Assembly: GCF_051401765.1 (NCBI RefSeq)
Contig: NW_027480544.1
Span: 1 to 64,000, forward strand
Source of the DNA: Calliopsis andreniformis
Lineage: Eukaryota; Arthropoda; Insecta; Hymenoptera; Andrenidae
Reading direction: 5' to 3'
DNA length: 64,000 nucleotides
Part shown: positions 12,051-25,400 of the stretch, in pieces
Layout: every line of letters begins with the position of its first letter
Position numbering within the stretch: the stretch's first letter is position 1
Position numbers and translations under genes: made by a program
The notes under the pieces: generated by a model
The model's input: the letters and a program-made list of their open reading frames with translations, nothing else
What the model was told of the DNA's origin: nothing
Databases searched by the model: none

Positions 12051-14200
12051 TTGGGGACTGAGTGTTGAGGGTTGAATGATGAGAATTAATGTTTGTGGAT
12101 AGAGATTTGAAGATTGCAGATTGAGTATCGAGTTTTGAAAACTGTGAATTGAGGATATTCTATTGAGGATTGAGGATTGACAACTGATTGCTGAGTACTG
12201 AGGGATGGAGATTGAGGATTCAGGATTGAGAATTCGGAATTGAGGATTGAGGACTGAGGACTGAGGATTGACGATTGAGTATTGAGGATTGAAGATTGAG
12301 GATTAAGGATTGAGTATTGGGGATTGAGGATCTAGGATTGAAAATTGATTATTGAGGGTTGAAGATTGAGGATTGAGGATTGAGGATTGAGAATTGAGAA
12401 TTGAGGATAAGGACTGAGGGTTGAGGATTGAGGTTTGAGGAATGAGGATTGAGGATTGAGGATTGAGGATTGAAGATTGAGTATTGATGATTGAAGATTG
12501 AGGATTGAGGATTGAGGGTTGAAGATTGAGGACGAGGACTGACAGTTGAGGATTGTGGTTTGAGGATTGAGGGTTGAGGATTGAGAATTGTGGATAAGGA
12601 CTGAGGTTTGTGGATTGATGACTGAGGATTGAGGATTGAGGATTGACGATTGCGGATTGAGGATTGAAGATTCAGGATTGAGGATTGAGGATGGATGATT
12701 GAAGAGAGAGGTCAGAGCGTTGAGGATTGAGTGTTGAGAATTGATGTTTGAGGGTTGAGATTTGATTATTGATTTTTGTGGATTGAGTATTGAACGATGA
12801 GAATTCAGGGTATTCTATTGTGTATTGAGAATTGAGGATTGATGGTTGAGTATTGAGGATTGATGGTTGAGGGTTGTGCGTTGATTATTGAGGATTGAGG
12901 ATTGAGGATTGAGGATTGAGGATTGAGGATTGAGGATTGAAGATTGAGTATTGAGGATTGAAGGTTGAGGATTGGGGATTGAGGATTGAGGATAGAAGAT
13001 TGAGGATTGGGGATTGAGGATTGGCGATTGAGGATTCAGTATTGACGATTGAGGATTGAGGATTGAGGATTGAAGATTGAGTATTGAGGATTGAAGATTG
13101 AGGATTGAGGATTGAGGATTGAGGATTGAGGACTGACGATTGAGGATTGAGGATTGAGCATTGAGGATTGAAGATTGAGGACTGGGGATTGAGGATTCAA
13201 GATTGAGGATTAAGGATTGAGGATTGAGGATTGAGGTTTGAGGAATGAGGATTGAGGATTGAGGATTGAGGATTGAAGATTGAGCATTGATGATTGAAGG
13301 TCGAGGATTGAGGATTGAGGGTTGAGGATTGAGGACGAGGACTGACGGTTCAGGATTGTGGTTTGAGGATTGAGGATTGAGGATTGAGGATTGAGGATTG
13401 AAGATTGATTATTGAGGATTGGGTATTGAGGATTGAAGAATGAGGTTTGAGGATTGAGGATTGAGTATTGAGGATTGAAGATTGAGTATGGAGGATTGAG
13501 GATTGAGGATTGAGGATTGGGGATTGAGGATTGAGGATTGAGGATTGAGTATTGACGATTGAGAATTGAGGATTGAGGATTGAAGATTGAGTATTGAGGA
13601 TTGAGGATTGAGGATTGAGGATTGAGGATTGAGGATTGAGGATTGAGGACTGAGGATTGAGGATTGAGGATTGAGCATTGAGGATTGAAGATTGAGGAGT
13701 GGGGATTAAGAATTGAACATTGAGGATTAAGGATTGGGGATTGGGGATTGGGGATCTAGGATTGGAGATTGATTATTGAGGATTGAAGATTGAGGACTGA
13801 GGACTGAGGATTGAGTATTGAGGATTGAGGATTGAGTATTGAGGATTGAGGATTGGGGATTGAAGATTGAGTATTGGTGAGTGTAGATTGCGGATTGACT
13901 ATTGAGGGTTGAGGTTTGAGGACGAGGACTGAGGGTTGAGGATTGAGGTTTGAGGACAGAGGATTGAGGACTGAGGATTGAGAATTGATAACTGAGGATT
14001 GAGGACTGAGGGTTGACGATTGAGTATTGAAGATTGAGGATTGATGACAGAGGATTGAGGATTGAGGATTGATGATTGCAGATTGAGTATTGAAAATTGA
14101 GTATTGAGGATTGAGTATTGAGGATTGAGGGTTGAGGATTGTGGATTGAAGATTGAGTATTGAGGATTGAAGACTGAGGATTGAGGATTGACGCTTGAGG
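12051..14200 (+). repeat. Downstream copy of the 6.6-9.2 kb segment
   Basis: Begins with a type II landmark (about 12,055-12,240), continues through the module U words and the EcoRI landmark at 12,801, and ends with the triple GATTGGGG run and GATCTAGG at 13,753. Compared with 6.6-9.2 kb it lacks about 0.49 kb. The stretch 13,450-13,680 is close to pure consensus and gives a clean - strand frame of 89 codons, as expected for an undiverged repeat. Confidence 0.8.
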
Positions 14201-14996
14201 ATTGAGAGTTGAGGATGGAGGATTGAAGACAGAGGACTGAGTGTTGAGGATTGAGTGTTGAGAATTGTTGTTTGAGGATTGAGATTTGATTATAGAATAT
14301 TGTGGATTGAGTATTGAACCATGAGAATTCAGGATATTCTATTGGGTATTGAGAATTGAGGATTGATGGTTGAGGGTTGAGTGTTGAATATTGATGATTG
14401 AGGATTGAGGATTGAGGATTGAGGATAGAGGATTGAAGATTGAGTATTGATGATTGATGATTGAGGATTGAGGATTGAGGGCTGTGGATTGAGGACGAGG
14501 ACTGACGGTTGAGGATTGAGGTTTGAGGATTGTGGATTGAGGATTGAGAATGAGGGCTGAGGGTTGAGGATTAAAGATTGTGTATTGAGGATTGAAGATT
14601 GAGGATTGAGGATTGAGGATTGAGGATTGAGGATGCGGGCTGAGGGTTGAGGATTGAGGTTTGAGGCCTGAGAACTGAGGACTGAGGATTGAGAATTGAG
14701 GATTGAGGATTGAGGATTGAAGATTGAGGATTGGGTATTGAGGATTGAAGAATGAGGATTGAGGATTGAGGATTGAGGATTGAGGATTGAAGATTGAGTA
14801 TTGAGAATACAAGATTGACGATTGAGGATTGAGGATTGAGGATTGAGAATTGAGGATTGAGGATTGAAGATTGAGTATTGAGGTTGAAGGTTGACGATCG
14901 AGGACTGAGGGTTGTGGATTGAGGACGAGGACTGAGGGTTGAGTATTGATGTTTCAGGTCTGAGGACTGAGGATTGAGGATTGAAAATTGAGGATT
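14201..14996 (+). repeat. Mosaic stretch before module S
   Basis: EcoRI landmark at 14,325 in the context GATTATAGAATATTGTGG, shared with 4,727, 16,495, 24,874 and 32,745. The last 213 bp is the partner of the left window edge. A - strand frame running across 14,571-15,281 covers the junction with module S and is not considered a gene. Confidence 0.78.
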
Positions 14997-16835
14997 GATG
15001 ATCGAGGATTGAAGATTGAGGATTGGGTATTGTGGATTGAAGAATGAGGATTGAGGATTGAGGATTGAGGATTGAGGATTGAAGATTGAGCCTTGAGGAT
15101 TGAAGATTGAGGATTGAGGATTGAGAATTGAAGATAGAGGATCTGGGACAGAGGATTGAAGATTGAGTATTGAGGATTGAGTATTCAGGATGAGGGCTGA
15201 GGGTTGAGGATTGAGGGTTGAGGACTGAGGTCTGAGGATTGAGAACTGAGAATTGAGGATTGAGGATTGAGGATTGAACATTGAGGATTGGGTATTGAGG
15301 GTTGAAGAATGAGGATTGAGGATTGAGGATTGAGGATTGAGGGTTGAGGATTGAAGATTGAGTATTCAGGATTGGAGATTGACGATTGAGGATTGAGGGT
15401 TGAGGATTGAGGATTGATGATTGAAGATTGAGTATTGAGGACTGAAGATTGAGGATTGAGGATTGAGGACTGAGGATTGAGGATTGAAGGTTCAGGATTG
15501 GGGACTGAGTGTTGAGGGTTGAGTGACGAGAATTGATGTTTGTGGATAGAGATATGAAGATTGCAGGTTGAGTATTGAGTATTGAAACCTGTGAATTGAG
15601 GATATTCTATTGAGGATTGAGGATTGACAAATGATTGTTGAGGACTGAGGGCTGAAGATTGAGGATTCAGGATTGAGGATTCAGGATTGAGGTTTGAGGA
15701 CTGAGGCTTGAGGATTGAGGATTGAGGGTTGAGGATTGAGGATTGAGGATTGAGGATTGAGGATTGGGTATTGAGGATCGTACATTGAGGATTGAGGATT
15801 GAGTATTGAGTGTTGAGGGTTGAGAATTGAAGATTGAATATTGATGATTGAAGATTGAGGATCGAGGATTGAGGGTTGTGGATTGAGGACGAGGACTGAG
15901 GGTTGAGTATTGATGTTTGAGGTCTGAAGATTGAGGATTGAGGATTGAGGATTGAGGATTGAGTATTGAGGATTGAAGATTGAGGATCGGGTGTTGAGGA
16001 TTGAAGAATGAGGATTGAGGATTGAGGATTGAAGATTGAGGATTGAGGATTGAGGATTGATGATTGAAGATTGAGTATTGAGGATTGAAGATTGAGGATT
16101 GAGGATTGAGTATTGAAGATTGAGGACTGAGTGTTGATGGTTGAGTGATTAGAATTGATGTTTGTGGATTCAGATTTGAAGATTGAAGAATGGGGATTGA
16201 GTATGGAAAACTGAAAATTGAGGATATTCTATTCAGGATAGAGGGTTGATAGTTGATTTTTGAGGACTGAGGTCTGAAGACTGAGGATTTAGGATTGAGG
16301 ATTCGGGATTGAGGTTTGAGGGCTGAGGATTGAGGGTTGTGGATTGAGGATTGAGTATTGACGCTTGAGGATTGAGAGTTGAGGATGGAGGATTGAAGAG
16401 AGAGGACTGAGTGTTGAGGATTGAGTGTTGAGAATTAATGTTTGAGGATTGAGATTTGATTATAGAATATTGTGGATTGAGTATTGAACCATGAGAATTC
16501 AGGATATTCTATTGAGTATTGAGAATTGAGGATTGATGGCTGAGGGTTGAGTGTTGAATATTGATGATTGAGGATTGAGGATTGAGGATTGAGGATAGAG
16601 AATTGAAGATTGAGTATTGATGATTGAAGATTGAGGATTGAGGATTGAGGGCTGAGGATTGAGGACGAGGACTGACGGTTGAGGATTGAGGTTTGAGGAT
16701 TGTGGATTGAGGATTGAGAATGAGGGCTGAGGGTTGAGGATTGAGGTTTGAGTATAGAATCCTAAGAATTCAGGATAATCTATTGAGTATTGAGAATTGA
16801 AGATTGATGTTTGAGTATTGAGGATTGAGGATTGA
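14997..16835 (+). repeat. Module S, reference copy
   Basis: A module of about 1.84 kb present again at about 23,383-25,214 (offset 8,386 falling to 8,379 bp, a change of exactly one heptamer) and once more 7,864-7,871 bp further right. A partial copy lies at 3.5-4.8 kb. Markers: GATGATCGAGG at the left end, two type II landmarks (near 15,490-15,690 and 16,130-16,310), EcoRI landmarks at 16,495 and 16,766, and AGTATAGAATCCTAAG. No gene is seen. Confidence 0.85.
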
Positions 16836-16854
16836 GGTCTGAGGATTGAGGATT

Positions 16855-18041
16855 GAGGATTGAGGATTGCAGATTGAGGATTGGTTATTGAGGATTGAAG
16901 AATGAGGATTGAGTATTGAGGACTGAGGACTGAGGATTGAGGATTGAGGATTGAGAATTGAGGATTGAGGATTGAGGATTGAAGATTGAGGATTGGGTTC
17001 TGAGGACTGAAGGACGAGGATTGAGGATTGAGGAATCAGGGTTGAGGATTCAGGATTGAGGTTGGAGGACTGAGGACTGAGGCTTGAGGATTGATAATTG
17101 AGGATTGAGGACTGAGGATTGAAGATTGAGGATTGAGGATTGAGGACTGAAGCATGAGAATTCAGGATACTCTATTGAGTATTGAGAATTGAGGATTAAT
17201 GATTGAGTATTGAGGATTGATGGTTGGGGGTTCTGTGTTGAATATTGAGGATGGAGTATTGAGGATTGAGGATTGAGGATTGAGGATTGAAGATTGAGTA
17301 TTGATGATTGAAGGTTGGGGATTGAGGATTGAGTGTTATGGATTGAGGACGAGGACTGACGGTTGAAGAATGAGGTTTGAGGATTGAGGATTGGGGATTG
17401 AGGATTGAGGATTGAGGTTTGACGACTGAGGACTGAGGATTGAGGATTGAGGATTGAGGATTGAGGCTTGAGGGTTGAGGATTGAAGATTGAGGATTGGG
17501 GACTGAGGATTGAAAATTCAGCATTGAGGATTGCGGATTGAGGATTGAGGATTGAGGATTGAGGATTGAGGATTGAAGATTGGGTATTGATGATTGAAGA
17601 TTGAGCATTGACGATTGAGGGATGAGGGTTGCGGACGAGGACTGACGGTTGAGGATTGAGGTTTGAGGATTGAGGATTGAGGATTGAGTATTGAAGATTG
17701 AGGATTGATGATTGAGAATTGAGGTTTGTGGGTTGAGGATTGAGGATTGAGGAATGAGAGTTGAGGGTTGAGGACGAGGACTGACGACTGAGGATTGAGG
17801 TTCGAGGATTGAGGATTGAGGACTGAGGACTGAGCATTGAGGATTGAGGATGGAGCATTGAGGACTGAAGATTGTGGGCTGGGGACTGAGGACTGAATAT
17901 TGAAGATTAAGGATAGAGGATTGGGGATTGTGGATCTAGGATTGAAAAATGATTATTGAGGATTGAACATTGAGGATTGAGGATTGAGTATTGAGAATTG
18001 AGAATTGAGAATTGAGGATGAGGACTGAGGGTTGAGGATTG
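16855..18041 (+). repeat. Module A, copy 3
   Basis: Near-identical to 214-1,400 at an offset of 16,641 bp, with only scattered single-base differences. One example is the word after GGGGATTGTGG, which reads ATCTAGG here and TTCTAGG in copy 1. The EcoRI landmark is at 17,158. Similarity ends where the words GGTTTGAGGAATGAGG begin. Confidence 0.86.
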
Positions 18042-19496
18042 AGGTTTGAGGAATGAGGATTGAAGATTGAGTATTGAGGATTGAAGATTGAGGATCGAGG
18101 ATTGAGTATTGTGGATTGAGGACGAGGATTGAGTATTGTGGATTGAGGACGAGGACTGAGGGTTGAGTATTGATCTTTCAGGTCTGAGGATTGAGTATTG
18201 AGGATTGAGAATTGAGGATTGAGGATTGAGGATTGAAGATTGAGGATTGGGTGTTGTGGATTGAAGATTGAGGTTTGAGGACTGAGGAATGAGTATTGAG
18301 GATTGAGAATTGAGGATTGAGGATTGAGAATTGAAGATTGAGGATTGGGTATTGAGGATTGAGGATTCAGGATTGAGGTTTGAGGACTGAGGATTGAGGA
18401 TTGATGATTGAGGGTTGAGGGTTGAGGATTGAGGACTGAAGATTGAGGATTGGGTATTGAGGATCGTACATTGAGGGTTGAGGATTTAGGATTGGGGATT
18501 GAGGATTGAGGATTGAGTATTGAAGATTGAGTATTGATGACTGAGGATTTAGGATTGAGGATTGAGGATTGAGGATTGAGTATTGAGTATTGAGGATTGA
18601 GGATTGAGGATTGAATATTGAGTATTGAGGATTGAAGATTGAGGATTGAGGATTGAGGATTGAGGATTGACGATTGACGACTGAGTGCTCAGGGTTGAGT
18701 GATGAGAATTGATGTTTGTGGATTGAGATTTGAAGATTGAAGAATGGGGATCGAGTATTGAAAACAGTGATTTGAGGATATTCTATTGAGGATTGAGGAT
18801 TGACAATTGATTGTTGAGGACTGAGGGCTGAAGATTGAGGATTCAGGGTTGAGGATTCAGGATTGAGGATGGAGGACTGAGGATTGAGGACTGAGGATTG
18901 AGGATTGAGGATTGAGGATTGAGCTTTAAGGATTCAGGGTTGAGGATTGAGGATTGAGGATTGAGGCTTGTGGATTGAAGATTGAGGATTGGGGACTGAG
19001 GATTGAAAATTCAGGATTGAGGATTGAGGATTGAGGATTGAGGATTGAGGATTGAGGATTGAGGATTGAAGATTGAGGATTCGGTATTGAGTATTGAAGA
19101 ATGAGGATTGAGGATTGAGGACTGAGGATTGAGGATTGAAGATTGAGTATTGAGGATATAAGATTGACGATTGAGTATCGAGGATTGAGGATTGAGGACT
19201 GAGGATTGAGGATTGAAGATTGAGTATTGAGGATTGAAGATTGAGGATCGAGGATTGAGTATTGTGGATTGACGACGAGGACTGAGGGTTGAGTATTGAT
19301 GTTTCAGGTCTGAGGATTGAGTATTGAGGATTGAGAATTGAGGATTGAGGATTGAGGATTGAAGATTGAGGATTGGGTATTGTGGATTGAAGATTGAGGT
19401 TTGAGGACTGAGGAATGAGGATTGAGGATTGAGAATTGAGGATTCAGGATTGAGGATTGAAGATTGAGGATTGGGTATTGAGGATTGAAGAATCAG
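18042..19496 (+). repeat. Mosaic stretch left of the 7.87-kb unit
   Basis: About 18,485-18,965 recurs at 21,325-21,805 (offset 2,841 bp, shared word GAGTGCTCAGGG) and again one 7,864-bp unit later. It contains a type II landmark near 18,680-18,860. The right part (about 19,140-19,490) resembles the beginning of the window. No gene is seen. Confidence 0.78.
18101..18154 (+). repeat. Local 27-bp tandem duplication
   Basis: Two adjacent exact copies of a 27-bp word that starts ATTGAGTATTGTGG and ends GAGGACGAGG occupy 18,101-18,127 and 18,128-18,154. The length is one base short of four heptamers because it contains the 6-bp word GAGGAC. It is a small example of a slippage-type duplication carrying a register-breaking word. 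Confidence 0.88.
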
Positions 19497-22400
19497 GATT
19501 GAGGATTGAGGATTGAGGATTGAGCATTGAGGGTTAGGATTGAAGATTGAGTATTCAGGATTGGAGATGGTTGATTGAGGATTGATGGTTGAGGATTGAG
19601 GATTGAGGATTGAAGATTGAGTATTGAGGATTGAAGATTGAGGATTGAGGATTGAGGACTGAGGATTGGGGATTGAAGATTCAGGATTTGGGACTTAGTG
19701 TTGAGGGTTGAGTGATGAGAATTGATGATTGTGGATAGAGATTTGAAGATTGCAGGTTGAGTATTGAGTATTGAAACCTATGAATTGAGGATATTCTATT
19801 GAGGATTGAGGATTGACAACTGATTGTTGAGGACTGTGGGCTGAAGATTGAGGATTCAGGATTGAGGATTCAGGATTGAGGATTCAGGATTGAGGTTTGA
19901 GGACTGAGGATTGAGGATTGAGGATTGAGGGTTGAGGATTGAGGATTGAGGACTGAAGATTGAGGATTGGGTATTGAGGACCGTACATTGAGGATTGAGG
20001 ATTGAGTATTGAGGGTTGAGGGTTGAGAATTGAAGATTGAATATTGATGATTGAAGATTGAGAATCGAGGATTGAGGGTTGTGGATTGAGGACGAGGACT
20101 GAGGGTTGAGTATTGATGTTTGAGGTCTGAAGATTGAGGATTGAGAATTGAGGATTGAGTATTGAGGATTGAAGATTGAGGATCGGGTGTTGAGGATTGA
20201 AGAATGAGGATTGAGGATTGAGGATTGAAGAATGAGTATTGGGGATTTAGGATTGATGATTGAAGATTGAGTATTGAGGATTGAAAATTGAGGATTGAGG
20301 ATTGAGGATTGAAGATTGAGGACTGATAATTGAGGATTGAGGATTGAGGATTGAAGATTGAGGATTGAGGATTGAGGATTGAAGCATGAGAATTCAGGAT
20401 ACTCTATTGAGTATTGAGAATTGAGGATTAATGGTTGAGTATTGAGGATTGATGGTTGAGTGTTCTGTGTTGAACATTGAGGATGGAGTATTGAGGATTG
20501 AGGATTGAGGATTGAGGGTTGAAGATTGAGTATTGATGATTGAAGGTTGAGGATTGAGGATTGAGTGTTATGGATTGAGGACGAGGACTGACGGTTGAGG
20601 ATTGAGGTTTGAGGATTGAGGATTGGGGATTGAGGATTGAGGATTGAGGTTTGACGACTGAGGACTGAGGATTGAGGATTGAGGATTGAGGATTGAGGCT
20701 TGAGGATTGAGGATTGAAGATTGAGGATTGGAGACTGAGGGTTGAAAATTCAGGATTGAGGATTGAGGATTGAGGATTGAGGATTGAGGATTGAGGATTG
20801 AGGATTGAGGATTGAGGATTGAAGATTGGGTATTGATGATTGAAGATTGAGCATTGAGGATTGAGGGATGAGGGTTGAGGACGAGGACTGACGGTTGAGG
20901 ATTGAGGTTTGAGGATTGAGGATTGAGGATTGAGTATTGAAGATTGAGGATTGATGATTGAGAATTGAGGTTTGTGGGTTGAGGATTGAGGATTGAGGAA
21001 TGAGAGTTGGGGGTTGAGGACGAGGACGGACGACTGAGGATTAAGGTTTGAGGATTGAGGATTGAGGACTGAGGACTGAGCATTGAGGATTGAGGATGGA
21101 GCATTGAGGATTGAAGATTGAGGGCTGGGGACTGAGGACTGAATATTGAAGATTAAGGATTGAGGATTGGGGATTGTGGATCTAGGATTGAAAAATGATT
21201 ATTGAGGATTGAACATTGAGGATAGAGGATTGAGTATTGAGAATTGAGAACTGAGAATTGAGAATTGAGGATGAGGACTGAGGGTTGAGGATTGAGGGTT
21301 GAGGAATGAGGGTTGAGGATTGAGGATTTAGGATTGGGGATTGAGGATTGAGGATTGTGTACTGAAGATTGAGTATTGATGACTGAGGATTTAGGATTGA
21401 GGATTGAGGATTGAGGATTGAGTATTGAGGATTGAGGATTGAGGATTGAGGATTGAATATTGAGTATTGAGGATTGAAGATTGAGGATTGAGGATTGATG
21501 ATTGAGGATTGACGATTGACGACTGAGTGCTCAGGGTTGAGTGATGAGAATTGATGTTTGTGGATTGAGATTTGAAGATTGAAGAATGGGGATCGAGTAT
21601 TGAAAACAGTGGTTTGAGGATATTCTATTGAGGATTGAGGATTGACAATTGATTGTTGAGGACTGAGGGCTGAAGGTTGAGCATTCAGGGTTGAGGATTC
21701 AGGATTGAGGATGGAGGACTGAGGATTGAGGACTGAGGATTGAGGATTGAGGATTGAGGATTGAGCTTTAAGGATTCAGGGTTGAGGATTGAGGATTGAG
21801 GATTGAAGATTGAGGATGGGGACTGAGTGTTGAGGGTTGAGTGATGAGAATTGATGTTTGCGGATAGAGATTTGAAGATTGCAGATTGAGTATTGCGTAT
21901 GGAAAACTCTGAACTGAGGATATTCTATTGAGGATTGAGGATTGAAAACTGATTGTTGAGGACTGAGAGCTGAAGATTGAGGATTCAGGATTGAGGATTC
22001 CGGATTGTGGTTTGAAGATTGAGTATTGAGGATTGAAGATTGAGGATTGAGGATTGAGGATTGAAGAGAGAGGACTAAGTATGGAGGATTGAGTGTTGAG
22101 TATTGATGTTTGAGGACTGAGATTTGATTATTGAATATTGTGGATTGAGTATTGAAGCATGAGAATTCAGGATACTCTGTTGAGTATTGAGAATTGTGGA
22201 TTAATGGTTGAGTATTGAGGGTTGATGGTTGAGGGTTGTGTGTTGAATATTGAGGATGGAGTATTGAGGATTGAGGATTGAGGATTGAGGATTGAAGATT
22301 GAGTATTGACGATTGAAGGTTGAGGATTGAGGATTGAGGGTTGAGGATTGAGGACGAGGACTGACGGTTGAGGATTGAGGTTTGAGGATTGAGGATCGGG

Positions 22401-25400
22401 GATTGAGGATTGAGGATTGAGGTTTGACGACTGAGGACTGAGGATTGAGGATTGAGGATTGAGGATTGAGGATTGAGGGTTGAAGATTGAGGATTGGGTA
22501 CTGAGGATTGAAAATTCAGGGTTGAGGGTTGAGGATTGAGGATTGAGGATTGAGGATTGAAGATTCAGTATTGAGGATTGCAGATTGAGTATTGAGGATT
22601 GAAGATTGAGGATCGAGGATTGAGGATTGAGGATTGAGGATTGAAGTTTGAGGATTCAGGATTGAGTATTGAGGATTGAGAATTGAGGATTGAGGATTGA
22701 GGATTGGGTATTGAGGATCGTACATTGAGGATTGAGGATTGAGTATTGAGGGTTGAGGGTTGAGAATTGAAGATTGAATATTGATGATTGAAGATTGAGG
22801 ATCGAGGATTGAGGGTTGTGGATTGAGGACGAGGACTGAGGGTTGAGTATTGATGTTTGAGGTCTGAAGATTGAGGATTGAGGATTGAGGATTGAGGATT
22901 GAGTATTGAGGATTGAAGATTGAGGATCGGGTGTTGAGGATTGAAGAATGAGGATTGAGGATTGAGGATTGAAGATTGAGTATTGAGGATTTAGGATTGA
23001 TGATTGAAGATTGAGTATTGAGGATTGAAGATTGAGCATTGAGGATTGAGGATTGAAGATTGAGGACTGATAATTGAGGATTGAGGATTGAGGATTGAAG
23101 ATTGAGGATTGAGGATTGAGGATTGAAGCGTGAGAATTCAGGATACTCTATTGAGCATTGAGAATTGAGGATTAATGGTTGAGTATTGAGGATTGATGGT
23201 TGAGGGTTCTGTGTTGAACATTGAGGATGGAGTATTGAGGATTGAGGATTGAGGATTGAGGGTTGAAGATTGAGTATTGATGATTGAAGATTGAGGATTG
23301 AGGATTGAGTGTTATGGATTGAGGACGAGGACTGACGGTTGAGGATTGAGGTTTGAGGATTGAGGATTGGGGATTGAGGATTGATGATCGAGGATTGAAG
23401 ATTGAGGATTGGGTATTGTGGATTGAAGGATGAGGATTGAGGATTGAGGATTGAGGATTGAGGATTGAAGATTGAGCCTTGAGGATTGAAGATTGAGGAT
23501 TGAGGATTGAGAATTGAAGATAGAGGATCTGGGACAGAGGATTGAAGATTGAGTATTGAGGATTGAGTATTCAGGATGAGGGCTGAGGGTTGAGGATTGA
23601 GGGTTGAGGACTGAGGTCTGAGGATTGAGAACTGAGAATTGAGGATTGAGGATTGAGGATTGAACATTGAGGATTGGGTATTGAGGGTTGAAGAATGAGG
23701 ATTGAGGATTGAGGATTGAGGATTGAGGGTTGAGGATTGAAGATTGAGTATTCAGGATTGGAGATTGACGATTGAGGATTGAGGGTTGAGGATTGAGGAT
23801 TGATGATTGAAGATTGAGTATTGAGGACTGAAGATTGAGGATTGAGGATTGAGGACTGAGGATTGAGGATTGAAGGTTCAGGATTGGGGACTGAGTGTTG
23901 AGGGTTGAGTGACGAGAATTGATGTTTGTGGATAGAGATATGAAGATTGCAGGTTGAGTATTGAGTATTGAAACCTGTGAATTGAGGATATTCTATTGAG
24001 GATTGAGGATTGACAAATGATTGTTGAGGACTGAGGGCTGAAGATTGAGGATTCAGGATTGAGGATTCAGGATTGAGGTTTGAGGACTGAGGCTTGAGGA
24101 TTGAGGATTGAGGGTTGAGGATTGAGGATTGAGGATTGAGGATTGAGGATTGGGTATTGAGGATCGTACATTGAGGATTGAGGATTGAGTATTGAGTGTT
24201 GAGGGTTGAGAATTGAAGATTGAATATTGATGATTGAAGATTGAGGATCGAGGATTGAGGGTTGTGGAATGAGGACGAGGACTGAGGGTTGAGTATTGAT
24301 GTTTGAGGTCTGAAGATTGAGGATTGAGGATTGAGGATTGAGTATTGAGGATTGAAGATTGAGGATCGGGTGTTGAGGATTGAAGAATGAGGATTGAGGA
24401 TTGAGGATTGAAGATTGAGGATTGAGGATTGAGGATTGATGATTGAAGATTGAGTATTGAGGATTGAAGATTGAGGATTGAGGATTGAGTATTGAAGATT
24501 CAGGACTGAGTGTTGATGGTTGAGTGATTAGAATTGATGTTTGTGGATTCAGATTTGAAGATTGAAGAATGGGGATTGAGTATGGAAAACTGAAAATTGA
24601 GAATATTCTATTCAGGATAGAGGGTTGATAGTTGATTTTTGAGGACTGAGGTCTGAAGATTGAGGATTTAGGATTGAGGATTCGGGATTGAGGTTTGAGG
24701 GCTGAGGATTGAGGGTTGTGGATTGAGGATTGAGTATTGACGCTTGAGGATTGAGAGTTGAGGATGGAGGATTGAAGAGAGAGGACTGAGTGTTGAGGAT
24801 TGAGTGTTGAGAATTAATGTTTGAGGATTGAGATTTGATTATAGAATATTGTGGATTGAGTATTGAACCATGAGAATTCAGGATATTCTATTGAGTATTG
24901 AGAATTGAGGATTGATGGCTGAGGGTTGAGTGTTGAATATTGATGATTGAGGATTGAGGATTGAGGATTGAGGATAGAGAATTGAAGATTGAGTATTGAT
25001 GATTGAAGATTGAGGATTGAGGATTGAGGGCTGAGGATTGAGGACGAGGACTGACGGTTGAGGATTGAGGTTTGAGGATTGTGGATTGAGGATTGAGAAT
25101 GAGGGCTGAGGGTTGAGGATTGAGGTTTGAGTATAGAATCCTAAGAATTCAGGATAATCTATTGAGTATTGAGAATTGAAGATTGATGTTTGAGTATTGA
25201 GGATTGAGGATTGAGGATTGAGGATTGAGGATTGAGTATTGCAGATTGAGGGTCGATGATTGAGGATTGATAACTGAGGGTTGAGTATTGATGCTTGAGG
25301 TCTGAGGATTGAGGATTGAGGATTGCGAATTGAGGATTGAGAATTTAGGATTGAAGATTGAGGATTGGGTGTTGAGGATTGAAGAACGAGGATTGAGGAT

